This document shows positions 32,464 through 40,986 of a stretch of DNA of 46,801 bases, in pieces. The notes beneath the pieces are model-generated. The model was given only the letters and a program-made list of their open reading frames with translations, did no database searches and was not told where the DNA came from. The stretch lies in contig CALUUP010000012.1 in NCBI GenBank assembly GCA_944323985.1, forward strand, positions 1-46,801, given 5' to 3'. The stretch is from Candidatus Gastranaerophilales bacterium. Lineage in GTDB: Bacteria; Cyanobacteriota; Vampirovibrionia; Gastranaerophilales; Gastranaerophilaceae. Position 1 is the stretch's first letter. Every line of letters starts with the position of its first letter. Made by a program: the position numbers and the translations under genes.

Positions 32464-32632
32464 ATTAGACCTCGCTTTATATATTAATTATTTAAATTAT
32501 ATCATGTTTTATGATTTATCAACCATCTATTTGTTCTAAAACCAAAAAAAATTTTTTTTGCTAGTTGGGGTATAAAATATTTACAAAAATTTAAATTTGT
32601 ATATTTTGCATTGTTTTATTTAAAATATCTAT

Positions 32633-33511
32633 ATGAAAAAAATTATTATTTGCGGATTGGGTGCCGTTGGAACAACTATTGGAGCTAAGATTAATTCTAA
32701 GTGTGAATTAAGAATTCTTGCTGATGAAGATCGTATAAATAAATACAAAAATAATCCGCCAAGATTTAATAATATTGAACAAAATTTTAAATATATTACT
32801 CCAGATGATAGTTTTGATGCTGATTTAATTATTATTTCTACAAAATTTCAAGCTTTAGCTGAAGCAATTAAACTTATTAAGAATTTTGTAGGTGAAAAAA
32901 CTATAATTGTCTCTCTTTTGAATGGAATAAGTTCTGAAAGTATTATCAAAAAAAATTATCCGAATGCAAAAGTATTAAAATCATATTTGATTTGTCATAG
33001 TGCTATGAGAGAAGGTAATTCGGTTTCTCAAGATGGGATTTTGGAGTTATTTATTGAAGATGATAAAAATTTAGCTGATATTTTAGATGAAATCGGATTA
33101 AAATATTCAATCTCTCAAGATATAGACTATTCAATGTGGCTAAAATATACGCTTAATCTTTTTTCTAATCAAGTTTCCGCAATATTAAAACTTAAATTCG
33201 GTGAGATGAAAAATAATCCTCTATTTATTGAATTTGCTAAAAAAGTTATAATTGAAACAAAAACTGTGGCAGAAAAAATTGGGATTAATAATTTAGAGAA
33301 TTTAGAAAAAGATTCTTTGGAATTTCTATCCCGAATGTCAGATGAAGGTAAAACATCTATGTACCAAGATGTTTTAGCAAAACGTGAAACAGAAGTAGAA
33401 GCATTCGCAGGAGAAATTGTAAGACTTGGAAAAAAATTAGGAATTGATACTCCATATAATCAAGTTATGTATGATTTAATTAAAATTATAGATTATGAGG
33501 TAAAAAAATGA
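32633..33511 (+). CDS. 2-dehydropantoate 2-reductase-like protein (PanE/ApbA family)
   Basis: 292 residues. Rossmann NADPH site IICGLGAVGTTIGAKI at the N-terminus, DLIIISTKFQ (family 'xxxVKxxQ' segment), LLNGISSE (catalytic-region N-G), and the C-terminal helical domain with WLKYTLNLFSNQVSA (usually WxKxxxNxxxN) and SMYQDVLAKRETEVEAFAGEIV, where the substrate-binding Glu lies. PanE reduces ketopantoate to pantoate for CoA. However, this gene overlaps the CMP-sugar synthetase gene by 4 bases, so a different 2-keto substrate is also possible. Confidence 0.82.
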   Translation: MKKIIICGLGAVGTTIGAKINSKCELRILADEDRINKYKNNPPRFNNIEQNFKYITPDDSFDADLIIISTKFQALAEAIKLIKNFVGEKTIIVSLLNGISSESIIKKNYPNAKVLKSYLICHSAMREGNSVSQDGILELFIEDDKNLADILDEIGLKYSISQDIDYSMWLKYTLNLFSNQVSAILKLKFGEMKNNPLFIEFAKKVIIETKTVAEKIGINNLENLEKDSLEFLSRMSDEGKTSMYQDVLAKRETEVEAFAGEIVRLGKKLGIDTPYNQVMYDLIKIIDYEVKK

Positions 33512-34185
33512 ATATAGCTTTTATACCTGTGCGTGGCGGAAGTAAATCTATTCCAATGAAAAATATAAAAGAGATTAATGGAAAGCCTCTTGTATATTGG
33601 ACTGCAAAAGCAGCTAGTGGTGCTAAATGTATTGATAAAGTTGTTATTGCAACTGATTCAGATGAGATAAAAAAAGTTGTTTCAAGTTTTAATTTAGATA
33701 AAATAGAAATTTATGATAGAAATCCTCAAAATGCTTCAGATACGGCAACAACTGAGAGTGTTATGCTTGAATATATTGCTCAATCAGATTTAGATAATAG
33801 AGATAATTTCTTTTTAATCCAAGCAACTTCTCCAATGTTAAAATCAGAACACATTGATAATATGTATCAAAAATTTGTAGATTCTAATGCTGATTCTATT
33901 TTTTCAGGAGTAATTGAAAAACAGTTTAAATGGAAATTTATAGATAGGGATAAATCTGTAGTCGAACCTGTAAATTATGATTATAAAAATCGTCCAAGAA
34001 GACAAGAATTTGAAGGTTTAGTTGCAGAAACAGGAGCTTGTTATATTAATTCAGTTGGAAATATAAAAAAGGATAAATGCCGTCTTTCAGGGAATATAAC
34101 TTTTTATGAGCTTCCAAGCTATACTGCTTATGAAATAGATGAAGAATCCGATTGGATTATTGTTGAACAGCTTATGAAAAAATAA
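33508..34185 (+). CDS. CMP-nonulosonate (acylneuraminate-type) cytidylyltransferase
   Basis: 225 residues. The N-terminal IPVRGGSKSIPMKNIKEING is the signature of CMP-sialic acid synthetase/NeuA and PseF-like enzymes, which couple CTP to a nonulosonic acid. DNRDNFFLIQATSPML and the conserved C-terminal YEIDEESDWIIVEQLM fit well. The product would be used to decorate surface glycans. Neither a NulO synthase nor a transferase is nearby, so the exact sugar (Neu5Ac, Leg or Pse) is unknown. Translationally coupled to the preceding PanE-like gene. A heptad repeat copy begins right at its stop. Confidence 0.85.
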   Translation: MNIAFIPVRGGSKSIPMKNIKEINGKPLVYWTAKAASGAKCIDKVVIATDSDEIKKVVSSFNLDKIEIYDRNPQNASDTATTESVMLEYIAQSDLDNRDNFFLIQATSPMLKSEHIDNMYQKFVDSNADSIFSGVIEKQFKWKFIDRDKSVVEPVNYDYKNRPRRQEFEGLVAETGACYINSVGNIKKDKCRLSGNITFYELPSYTAYEIDEESDWIIVEQLMKK

Positions 34186-34186
34186 C

Positions 34187-34222
34187 CTTCTATTCACTAT
34201 TCACAAGTCACTAATCACTAGT
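34187..34222 (+). repeat. Heptad repeat, copy E
   Basis: CTTCTATTCACTATTCACAAGTCACTAATCACTAGT begins 2 bases after the stop of the cytidylyltransferase gene. Only the heptad half of the element is present. Confidence 0.78.
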
Positions 34223-34312
34223 TTACAACTTTAGGAAAATTTTAAGGTGATTGCTCTACTTACTATACATTTTCTTTTTTAGTTTTATAATTTAATTAAG
34301 AAGGAGAAAATT

Positions 34313-34972
34313 ATGAAAAAAGAATTAATTTTTTTAGGGCCTCCTGCTTGCGGAAAAGGGACTCAAACAAATCATTTGTCAGAATATTTAAATTTACCGC
34401 ACGTTGATACAGGTTCACTTTTGAGAGCTGAAATTGCTAAAGAATCTGAAGAGGGTAAAATTGCTAAAGGTTTTATTGATAAAGGTCAACTTGTTCCTGC
34501 GGAATTAGTTGGAAAAATTATTGCTAAAAAATTAGCAAGTGATGATTGTAAAAATGGATATGTTCTAGATGGTTATCCAAGAAGTTTAGAACAAGCTAAA
34601 ATGTTGGATGAAATTAATAAAGATATTGATAAAAATAATGAAGCAGCTTTTAAAGCCATTTATTTTGATATTGATACTCAAATTCTTATTGAAAGAATTA
34701 TTTATCGTCAATCTTGTCCTAAATGTGGTGAAATTTATAACAAAAAATTTAAACCTTCAAAGGTTGAAAATGTTTGTGATAAATGCGGAGAAACTTTAAA
34801 AACAAGAGCTGACGATAACGAAGAAATTGCTAAAGCTCGTTTTGAAACATATTTTAGAGAAACTGCTCCATTAATAGAATTTTATGAACAAAAAGGTGTA
34901 CTTCATAAAATTGATGCAAACGGATCTATTGATGAAGTTTGGGAGAGACTTTTAAATATTATTAACGGATAA
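34313..34972 (+). CDS. adk: Adenylate kinase with zinc-type LID
   Basis: Interconverts ATP+AMP and 2 ADP. 219 residues. P-loop FLGPPACGKGTQ (7-18), VDTGSLLR (AMP site), LDGYPRSLEQA (LID hinge region), and a LID with four Cys (C135, C138, C155, C158: CPKCGE...CDKCGE) that binds zinc, as in Gram-positive and cyanobacterial-lineage enzymes. The closing GSIDEVWERLLNII is typical. AAGGAG lies just before the ATG, and an intrinsic terminator follows at 34991-35020. The P-loop has Ala-Cys where Gly-Ala is usual. Confidence 0.96.
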   Translation: MKKELIFLGPPACGKGTQTNHLSEYLNLPHVDTGSLLRAEIAKESEEGKIAKGFIDKGQLVPAELVGKIIAKKLASDDCKNGYVLDGYPRSLEQAKMLDEINKDIDKNNEAAFKAIYFDIDTQILIERIIYRQSCPKCGEIYNKKFKPSKVENVCDKCGETLKTRADDNEEIAKARFETYFRETAPLIEFYEQKGVLHKIDANGSIDEVWERLLNIING

Positions 34973-34990
34973 GCTTAGGTATTTATAAAC

Positions 34991-35020
34991 AAAAGACGGG
35001 AATTAAATCTCCCGTCTTTT
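34991..35020. terminator. Bidirectional rho-independent terminator
   Basis: AAAAGACGGGA (34991-35001) and TCCCGTCTTTT (35010-35020) form an 11-pair stem between the convergent adk and AsmA-like genes. T or A runs on both sides allow use in both directions. Confidence 0.88.
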
Positions 35021-35050
35021 TGTTATCTATTTTTAAGAATTTTTTCATTA

Positions 35051-38000
35051 TTAAAATTTAAATAAGTTTTTCAATTCTTCAGTGGTAGTTTTCAACTGTT
35101 CTTTAGAAACATTCCATTGTTCTTTTGAATTATTAATAACTTCATTAACACTTTTCACTGTATTATCTAAATCTGTACCAACAGAAGTTTTTATATCATT
35201 AAAAGTTTCTTTCATAGATTTTTGTTCGATAGCGGAAGTATCAACTTCTGTTAACCATTTAAATGACTTGATTGCAGAAGTTTTGCCTAAAGTTCCATTG
35301 ATTGTAACTTTAAAGTCTTTATAACTTGTACTACCTGTTGATAAAGTAGGAATTGCAGCAATATTTTCTGTTTTAGGGTTTTGTGTCATTGCATTTACTA
35401 TATTTGAAGTTAAGTTTCCAAATTTTGGAATATAATTTAAAATTTTACTTGCAGAAAGTTCTCCAATAGGTCCTAATTTTGCAACTATTTGTCCATCAAG
35501 TCTGCCTAAAACATTTATATTGGAATAACCGTTTAGAAGATTGTATTTTCCACTTATAAAATACGCAAGAGAAGGTCCTGAACTCTTTATTTCTTCTATA
35601 TTTGCATATCCGTTTAAAAATGATAGTTTTCCGTTTAAATAACTGAATTTTGCAGTATCAGTATACCAAGTTGCACTTGTTATTGTTGCAACTGTTGTTT
35701 TTAAAAGAGTGTTACTTATAATATTTGATGCTTGTAAATAATTTTCTAATCTGCCAATTGCTCCAAATGAACCGTTTTTAATATTAAAAAGAATATTTCC
35801 TTTCATAGATTTCATCATCTCGTCATAATCAGCAACTTTTAAATTTAAATCAGCATTAAAATCTAAAGTTCCGTCTAATGCTTTTTTTATCCCTGTTGCA
35901 CCGTATGTTGCTTTTTCAGCATTCATTCCGTTTCCTGTAAATTTAATATCAGTATTTGCATTTGCTAAATTATAAATAATATTTCCACTGATTTTTCCAC
36001 CAAAAGAATCGCCTTTTAAATTTTTTAAATAGAAATTTTCACCTTTCATTGAGAAATTTGTTACAATATTTTCTGCCTCAATTCCACCTGATGTGAATTT
36101 TTCTACCGTCGCATTACCGTTTAATATTTGACCGTTTAAGTTAATATTCATATTGTTCATTGAAACAGGGATTTCAGGAATATTTAATGCAGGAATTTCT
36201 ATATGACCTTTTAATATCGGATTTATCATTTTTCCTGTTATTGCAATATTGCCTGTAAAATCCATTTTTGATTTATCAAACATCGGTATTATTATAGAAG
36301 ATTTTTCTCTTGTAAAATAATTAAGATTTAATGTTTGTTTTTTGTTATTAATTTCGCCTTTTAAATTAGATTTTATATCACCTTCTGTTATGAAATCTAA
36401 GCTCATTTTTTCTTGTAAATAATCTTTTATTTTTCCTGATAATATTAAATTAATTTTTTCAATACTTACAGGAGTATTAGTTATTTCTATTTCATTTTGG
36501 TTAATATTAGCTAAAATATTTGGAACAGAAACTTTTGCAGCAGGATTATTTATTTTTATATTAGAGCTTTTAGCATTACCTATAAAATTAGTTCCTTCTG
36601 TTTTTATATTAACTTCTGTTTTAGGTGCTAAAACTTGAGTATTAGAAGGTGTATTTTTTATATTAATATCTTCAACATTAACTTTAATAACAGGATTTAT
36701 TTTATTCAAAGTTCCTGTTATATCAACAAACATTGATACTAATCCTGAATTAATTTTATTATCTTTCATTAAACTTGCTTGACCAAAAGCGACTAATAAA
36801 CCTTTTAAATTAAGTTTATCAGCAGTTAAATGTATGTCACATTCAGAAGTTTCTTTTATCGTTCCATATATCTTTAAAGGTTGATTTAATACTGAAAATC
36901 CAAGATTTTCTATATTTATATTGTTATTCGCTAATTTAACATCAGCATTAATATTATCCACTCCGATTTTATACAAACCATAATATAATTTTGCAGATGG
37001 TATTTTTAAATAACCGTTTGATTTTACGGTTTTCATATTAGATTTGATATTGAAATTTGCGTCTATTTTACCGTTTGCAGTTAGTGTTTGTAAATCTTTT
37101 ATATCAAAGATTAATGCGATATCTTTTATTATTTTTAATAAATTCGATAATTCCAAATTAGATTTTAAATTTATATCAATATTAGAATTTTTACCAAAGT
37201 CTAATTTTCCGTTAATTTTTGAAACTTCATTTTTTTGAGTATAAATTTCAGAATTAATATCAATAGAATTTCCACTAAATTTTAAATCAATATTACTTGG
37301 AGGTAAATTTGATATTGATAAATTATTTATTGAAATTTTGCCTTTAGAATTATTTAGTTCTGAAGTTAATTTAGCATCTACATTAGCAGTTACATTGTTA
37401 TAATATAATCCTTCTAAGATTTTTATTATATTAATAGGAGTAAATTCTTCTTTTTTATTTTCTCCTTCATTTATTTGTGGATTAAAAATTAAATCATTTA
37501 ATTCAATTTGTGGCATTATTTTGTTTACAATTTCAATATTATATTTAAATTGTTCTTTATCTTTTAATTTGATATTTCCGATAGATTTTATTTTTATTTT
37601 TTTATTTAAAATAAAATCACTAATCTTATTTTCTTTACCGCTAATTATGTAATTATTGTTACCATCAGTTAAAGTTATATTATATTCATCTAAAGAAATA
37701 TTTGGTAAATGATTAGAAAGTTTAAATCCTAGAGGAAGTTTATTAATTGTATTTTGTAATTCTTCAGGATTTTTATTTTCCTCTTTTTGTTCAGGTAAGT
37801 ATTTTAATAAATCTAATTCTCCATTTTTATTAAATAAAAGATTAGCATTAAGTTTTTTAAGTTGAATAGCATCAAGTTCAATTTTTCTAGCTAGAATTGG
37901 AATTAATGAAAGTTTAATTTTGAAATCATCAGCTTGAATAATTTGTTCATTATCAGGAGTTAATAATTCAAAATTTATTATATTTAATCCAACAGTTAAT

Positions 38001-38197
38001 TTAGGAGTAGTAATTAATTTTACTTCACCTATTTTAGAATCTAATCCCAAATTTTTATGAATTTCATTAATAATTTGCGGACTGTATCCGTTAATTATCG
38101 GATTTAATAACAATGGAAGAAGTAAAAACATTATGTATAAAAATATAAAAATACTAGCAATAATAATTCCGAATTTTTTAAAATTAAATTTTTTCAT
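35051..38197 (-). CDS. AsmA-like inner-membrane-anchored envelope protein
   Basis: 1048 residues. One N-terminal membrane helix (about 10-35), then the AsmA-type opening (NPIINGYSPQIINEIHKNLGLDSKIGEVKL...PKLTVGLNIINFELLTPD). The bulk is a repetitive beta-structure with many short strands and recurring I-x-G-x-I/L-x-x patterns, as in AsmA/TamB/YhdP bridge proteins that carry phospholipids between membranes. The C-terminal segment (DGTLDFNADLNLKVADYDEMMKSMKGNILFNIKNGSFGAIGRLENYLQ) is the conserved AsmA C-domain. The final ~70 residues form a charged helix (TVKSVNEVINNSKEQWNVSKEQLKTTTEEL). Presence of this protein supports a diderm envelope. Monocistronic. Confidence 0.85.
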   Translation of the reverse strand: MKKFNFKKFGIIIASIFIFLYIMFLLLPLLLNPIINGYSPQIINEIHKNLGLDSKIGEVKLITTPKLTVGLNIINFELLTPDNEQIIQADDFKIKLSLIPILARKIELDAIQLKKLNANLLFNKNGELDLLKYLPEQKEENKNPEELQNTINKLPLGFKLSNHLPNISLDEYNITLTDGNNNYIISGKENKISDFILNKKIKIKSIGNIKLKDKEQFKYNIEIVNKIMPQIELNDLIFNPQINEGENKKEEFTPINIIKILEGLYYNNVTANVDAKLTSELNNSKGKISINNLSISNLPPSNIDLKFSGNSIDINSEIYTQKNEVSKINGKLDFGKNSNIDINLKSNLELSNLLKIIKDIALIFDIKDLQTLTANGKIDANFNIKSNMKTVKSNGYLKIPSAKLYYGLYKIGVDNINADVKLANNNINIENLGFSVLNQPLKIYGTIKETSECDIHLTADKLNLKGLLVAFGQASLMKDNKINSGLVSMFVDITGTLNKINPVIKVNVEDINIKNTPSNTQVLAPKTEVNIKTEGTNFIGNAKSSNIKINNPAAKVSVPNILANINQNEIEITNTPVSIEKINLILSGKIKDYLQEKMSLDFITEGDIKSNLKGEINNKKQTLNLNYFTREKSSIIIPMFDKSKMDFTGNIAITGKMINPILKGHIEIPALNIPEIPVSMNNMNINLNGQILNGNATVEKFTSGGIEAENIVTNFSMKGENFYLKNLKGDSFGGKISGNIIYNLANANTDIKFTGNGMNAEKATYGATGIKKALDGTLDFNADLNLKVADYDEMMKSMKGNILFNIKNGSFGAIGRLENYLQASNIISNTLLKTTVATITSATWYTDTAKFSYLNGKLSFLNGYANIEEIKSSGPSLAYFISGKYNLLNGYSNINVLGRLDGQIVAKLGPIGELSASKILNYIPKFGNLTSNIVNAMTQNPKTENIAAIPTLSTGSTSYKDFKVTINGTLGKTSAIKSFKWLTEVDTSAIEQKSMKETFNDIKTSVGTDLDNTVKSVNEVINNSKEQWNVSKEQLKTTTEELKNLFKF

Positions 38198-38419
38198 ATA
38201 AATATCTCCTAAATATTTTTCTAATTATAAACGAAATTCTAAAAATCAAAATCACCAAAATGGATTATACAAAATATAAATCCTTAATATAACAAGATTT
38301 TAAGAGTTTAATGTATAGTTTTGTAACAAAGTTATATAAAAGTCTAAAGTTTGAGAGAAAAAAACCGTAAACACTAATATCCAAAGAATAAAAAACAAAA
38401 TTGATTAGGAGTTAGTGTC
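38198..38419. other. Divergent intergenic region, no clear feature
   Basis: 222 AT-rich bases between the AsmA-like gene (-) and the HExxH gene (+). No convincing hairpin or promoter pair was found; only the TAGGAG ribosome binding site of the downstream gene is clear. Confidence 0.5.
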
Positions 38420-38977
38420 GTGAAAAAAGTTGTATTAGTGTTATTTGCATTTGTATTTTTAACATTGAACCAAGCATTTGCATATAGAGCATCAAGTTTT
38501 TCAAGTGATGCAAAAATCATTGCAGCAATTCAATTGTTAGAAAAATCTGGTGACACTGATGTATTAAGAAATCTTCAAAGATACGGCATGAGAGTTAAAT
38601 TTAATGATTTAACAATGGTAATGAATGGAAGTAATGCTTTTGCAGTTAGTACTTATAATGATTTTGGAACAAAAGTTATAATGATAAATTCAAAATACAA
38701 AAATGCACCTGTTGAACAAATAGCTTGTTTAATAGCACACGAAAGCTATCATACTGGTTACAGTGCAGATTTAGAAGAGGAAACAATGGCTACTGAAAAA
38801 GAAGCAGCTTGTTGGAAAAGATTAAAATCAAATACAAAATCTTATCCTGATAACAGATTAACAAGAAGATTAGACAAACTTGCAGGTTTATATACAGCAT
38901 CAAGTCAAGATAATAACTTAGTTGAACAAAAAATTGCTAACAATGGTTTTTATAGAGCTCAATTAGGTTTAAACTAA
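38420..38977 (+). CDS. Secreted putative zinc metalloprotease-like protein (HExxH)
   Basis: 185 residues. GTG start with TAGGAG 8 bases upstream. Signal peptide (1-21, ending AFA). The segment CLIAHESYHTGYSADLEEETM contains H107-E-S-Y-H111, the zincin metal-binding and catalytic motif, preceded by hydrophobic residues as expected, with acidic candidates (E119-E121, E126, E128) for the third ligand in EEETMATEKEAACW. This suggests a small periplasmic or exported metallopeptidase. Three Cys (C103, C131 and none paired clearly) leave disulfides uncertain. The gene ends 4 bases inside the convergent gene at 38974. No family name recognised. Confidence 0.65.
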   Translation: MKKVVLVLFAFVFLTLNQAFAYRASSFSSDAKIIAAIQLLEKSGDTDVLRNLQRYGMRVKFNDLTMVMNGSNAFAVSTYNDFGTKVIMINSKYKNAPVEQIACLIAHESYHTGYSADLEEETMATEKEAACWKRLKSNTKSYPDNRLTRRLDKLAGLYTASSQDNNLVEQKIANNGFYRAQLGLN

Positions 38978-39759
38978 TTATCATTCTCAATAATTAAGTT
39001 CATAAATTCAATATCATCATAATCAATATAAGCAGTTTGCATTAAGTTTCTACCGGTTTTAATAGTAATTTCGTTAACTTGTCCTTTTTTTACTAAACTG
39101 GCAGGAAGCTTAATTTTTTGCCCATCACCATTAAGTTGAATTTCAGAAACTTTGTTCCCATTAAAATAAACTTCCGGAGGTGAAGCAAACGCATTTGTAA
39201 TTTTATTTTGTCCCATAGAACGAGCCATAGCTGTATCTATTCCAATGATTGAACCTATAATAAGATAAATCGGTTTAGAAATATTAATATTTTTAAGAGT
39301 AAATCTTTTTGTGTAAAAAGGCCCTATAGCTTGCATTCTGAATTCTCCCGCATTTGCAGACAAATCAGAATAACTGTTATCACCTAAATGATACATATTA
39401 GAATCAATTGCAATATCAGAAGCATTAGATTTTTCAATTCCAACAACAATCGGAGCAGATAGTGTTTGATCATTAATTGTCATTGTAAAAGGTTTATAAT
39501 TTTTTTTCTGCACAGACATAATACTTGTTCCATTAATAGAAGTATCTAATTCAAAAAATCCGTCTTTGTCTGTTCTTGTAGAATAATTTTGTTTAGGAAG
39601 AATAATATCAGCTCCACCAACTCCTTCACCGGTATTTTTATCTATAATTCGACTGGAATTCCCTGAACCTTGCTCTGATACTCCTCCTTGAAATGTAGCT
39701 GCAAGTGTCGGATTTATTAAAAATAGTATTAAAATTAGTATTGAAATGATATTTTTCAT
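38974..39759 (-). CDS. Secreted protein with carboxypeptidase-regulatory-like domain
   Basis: 261 residues. Signal peptide (1-20, LAA). Residues about 35-110 read RIIDKNTGEGVGGADIILPKQNYSTRTDKDGFFELDTS, a typical carboxypeptidase-D regulatory-like (beta-sandwich) repeat ('G-x-x-I-x-x...T-D-x-x-G-x-F'). The remaining ~150 residues are beta-rich with no recognised family (VYFNGNKVSEIQLNGDGQKIKLPASLVKKGQVNEITIKTG). Probably an envelope or exported binding protein. Convergent with, and overlapping by 4 bases, the HExxH protein gene. Confidence 0.65.
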   Translation of the reverse strand: MKNIISILILILFLINPTLAATFQGGVSEQGSGNSSRIIDKNTGEGVGGADIILPKQNYSTRTDKDGFFELDTSINGTSIMSVQKKNYKPFTMTINDQTLSAPIVVGIEKSNASDIAIDSNMYHLGDNSYSDLSANAGEFRMQAIGPFYTKRFTLKNINISKPIYLIIGSIIGIDTAMARSMGQNKITNAFASPPEVYFNGNKVSEIQLNGDGQKIKLPASLVKKGQVNEITIKTGRNLMQTAYIDYDDIEFMNLIIENDN

Positions 39760-39890
39760 ATGCTTATTATTGGACTTTCTTTTAAGAATAAAAATTAGTC
39801 TTTTGTATATTATTTAAGGATAATTTTTAAAAAGTAAAAATAATCATTGAAATAAATTTGTTTTTTTGCTTTAATGAAAGCGTTCATTGT

Positions 39891-40053
39891 TTTTAGAAAA
39901 TTGACAATTAAATATGCCGATGTGGTGCCCAAGCGGGTAGGTTATAAATAATCTTTGCAGAGTGGTAAACACGTGGTAATATTAAAAAAAGTGAGGGTTT
40001 TGGTAAAAATTCTAGCGAAATAAAGATATAGACCAATTCCATCACAAACAAGA
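39891..40053 (+). repeat. Duplicated tRNA-Leu leader and 5' end with inverted D-arm copy
   Basis: The 34 bases at 39891-39924 (leader plus tRNA nt 1-9, GCCGATGTG) are repeated exactly at 40054-40087. About 107 bases of insert follow; they begin GTGCCCAAGCGGGTAGG and include GCAGAGTGGTAAACAC, both resembling Leu/Ser tRNA D-arms. Then 40032-40046 (ACCAATTCCATCACA) is an exact 15-base inverted copy of tRNA bases 40084-40098. Part of the otherwise gene-free stretch 39760-40078. Confidence 0.75.
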
Positions 40054-40078
40054 TTTTAGAAAATTGACAATTAAATAT

Positions 40079-40162
40079 GCCGATGTGATGGAATTGGTAG
40101 ACGTGCCAGACTCAAAATCTGGTGTAGGCAACTACGTGCCGGTTCGACCCCGGCCATCGGCA
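40079..40162 (+). tRNA. tRNA-Leu (anticodon CAA)
   Basis: Cloverleaf with a long variable arm: acceptor GCCGATG/CATCGGC, D-loop GAATTGGTAGA, anticodon stem CCAGA/TCTGG with loop CTCAAAA (anticodon CAA, Leu UUG codon), variable stem TGTAG-gcaa-CTACG, T-arm GCCGG-TTCGACC-CCGGC and discriminator A. CCA is not encoded; a T run begins at once (40163-40169), probably part of termination. The 5' flank carries a direct duplication and an inverted D-arm copy. Confidence 0.95.
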
Positions 40163-40182
40163 TTTTTTTAAGAGATATAAAT

Positions 40183-40461
40183 ATGCAAGTTAATAAAATA
40201 AATTATCCCGTAAATAGTTTTTGTGCTGTGCAGCAAAAAAGTAGTTTGACTAAGAAAAATAAAGTAAGCCCTATGAATGATGGATTGGTTACTGCAGGTT
40301 CTTGGTTCGGTTTTGGCGTCGCTTTAGATTTGATATCCAGAAAATGCCAATTCTCCAAATCTCCATTCAAAAATTCTTTAGCTATTAATAGTATTTTAGG
40401 AGTTGGTGCTGGTATTTATACAGGAATTAAATCTCTTAATTTTAAAAGTAAAAATTCTTAA
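40183..40461 (+). CDS. Small orphan membrane-associated protein with MxVxxIN...F N-terminus
   Basis: 92 residues, no family recognised. It starts MQVNKINYPVNSF, the pattern seen in the proteins at 1437 (MNINKIQAQPSF) and 6053 (MKVHSLNTATPQF). Two Gly-rich hydrophobic segments (GLVTAGSWFGFGVALDLI and SLAINSILGVGAGIYTGI) suggest a membrane hairpin, also like the protein at 1437. It sits 21 bases after tRNA-Leu and 20 bases before the aryl-polyene-like cluster, but there is no reason to think it belongs to the latter. AAGAGA is a weak ribosome binding site. Confidence 0.55.
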   Translation: MQVNKINYPVNSFCAVQQKSSLTKKNKVSPMNDGLVTAGSWFGFGVALDLISRKCQFSKSPFKNSLAINSILGVGAGIYTGIKSLNFKSKNS

Positions 40462-40481
40462 TTTTATGTTATAATGTTCGT

Positions 40482-40739
40482 ATGGAATTAAGAGAAGAGA
40501 TAAAAAATTTAATAATTGAAACTTTAGCGTTAGAAGATATAACTTCTGATGATATAAAAAATGAAGAACCTCTATTCGGAGAAGGGTTAGGGTTAGATTC
40601 TATTGATGCTTTAGAGCTTGGAATGGCTATTAAAAGAAAATTTAATATAACTTTGAGTTCTGATAAAGAAGAAAATAAGAAATATTTTTATTCTGTTGAT
40701 ACTTTAGCTGAATATATTAAGGAGAAAATTAATGGCTAA
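40482..40739 (+). CDS. Acyl carrier protein 1 of the aryl-polyene-like cluster
   Basis: 85 residues, acidic four-helix ACP. The phosphopantetheine attachment serine is S40 in GLGLDSIDALEL. It would carry the growing acyl chain as a thioester. It is the first gene of the cluster. The next ACP overlaps it by 8 bases, an arrangement conserved in aryl-polyene clusters (two adjacent ACPs). It is distinct from the housekeeping ACP by its long insertion after helix 2 (SDKEENKKYFYS). Confidence 0.88.
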   Translation: MELREEIKNLIIETLALEDITSDDIKNEEPLFGEGLGLDSIDALELGMAIKRKFNITLSSDKEENKKYFYSVDTLAEYIKEKING

Positions 40740-40986
40740 TAGTATTACTAAAGAACAAATTTTAGATGAATTAACTAATATCCTAGTTGAAGAATTAGAG
40801 ATTGATGAAAATCTTATAAATTTAGAAGCTAATCTTTTTGAAGATTTAGATTTAGATAGCATTGATACTGTTGATATTGCTGTTAGAATGCAAAAATTTA
40901 CTGATAAAAAATTGCCTCCTGAAGAATTTAAAAAGATTAGAACTGTAAATGATATTGTGGAAGCTGTTTATGGCTTGCTTGAATAA
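40732..40986 (+). CDS. Acyl carrier protein 2 of the aryl-polyene-like cluster
   Basis: 84 residues. Phosphopantetheine serine S43 in DLDLDSIDTVDI; the following helix IAVRMQKF and the motif KKIRTVNDIVEAV are typical for ACPs. It begins inside the last codons of the first ACP gene, with AAGGAG upstream (40720s), and its end overlaps the start of the membrane protein gene. In known clusters the two ACPs serve different steps (priming and elongation). Confidence 0.88.
   Translation: MANSITKEQILDELTNILVEELEIDENLINLEANLFEDLDLDSIDTVDIAVRMQKFTDKKLPPEEFKKIRTVNDIVEAVYGLLE

Noticed and set aside
39913-39990. A second tRNA upstream of tRNA-Leu
   Set aside because: Only the 5' acceptor strand and D-arm-like pieces are present. 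No anticodon arm, T-arm or 3' acceptor strand can be folded.
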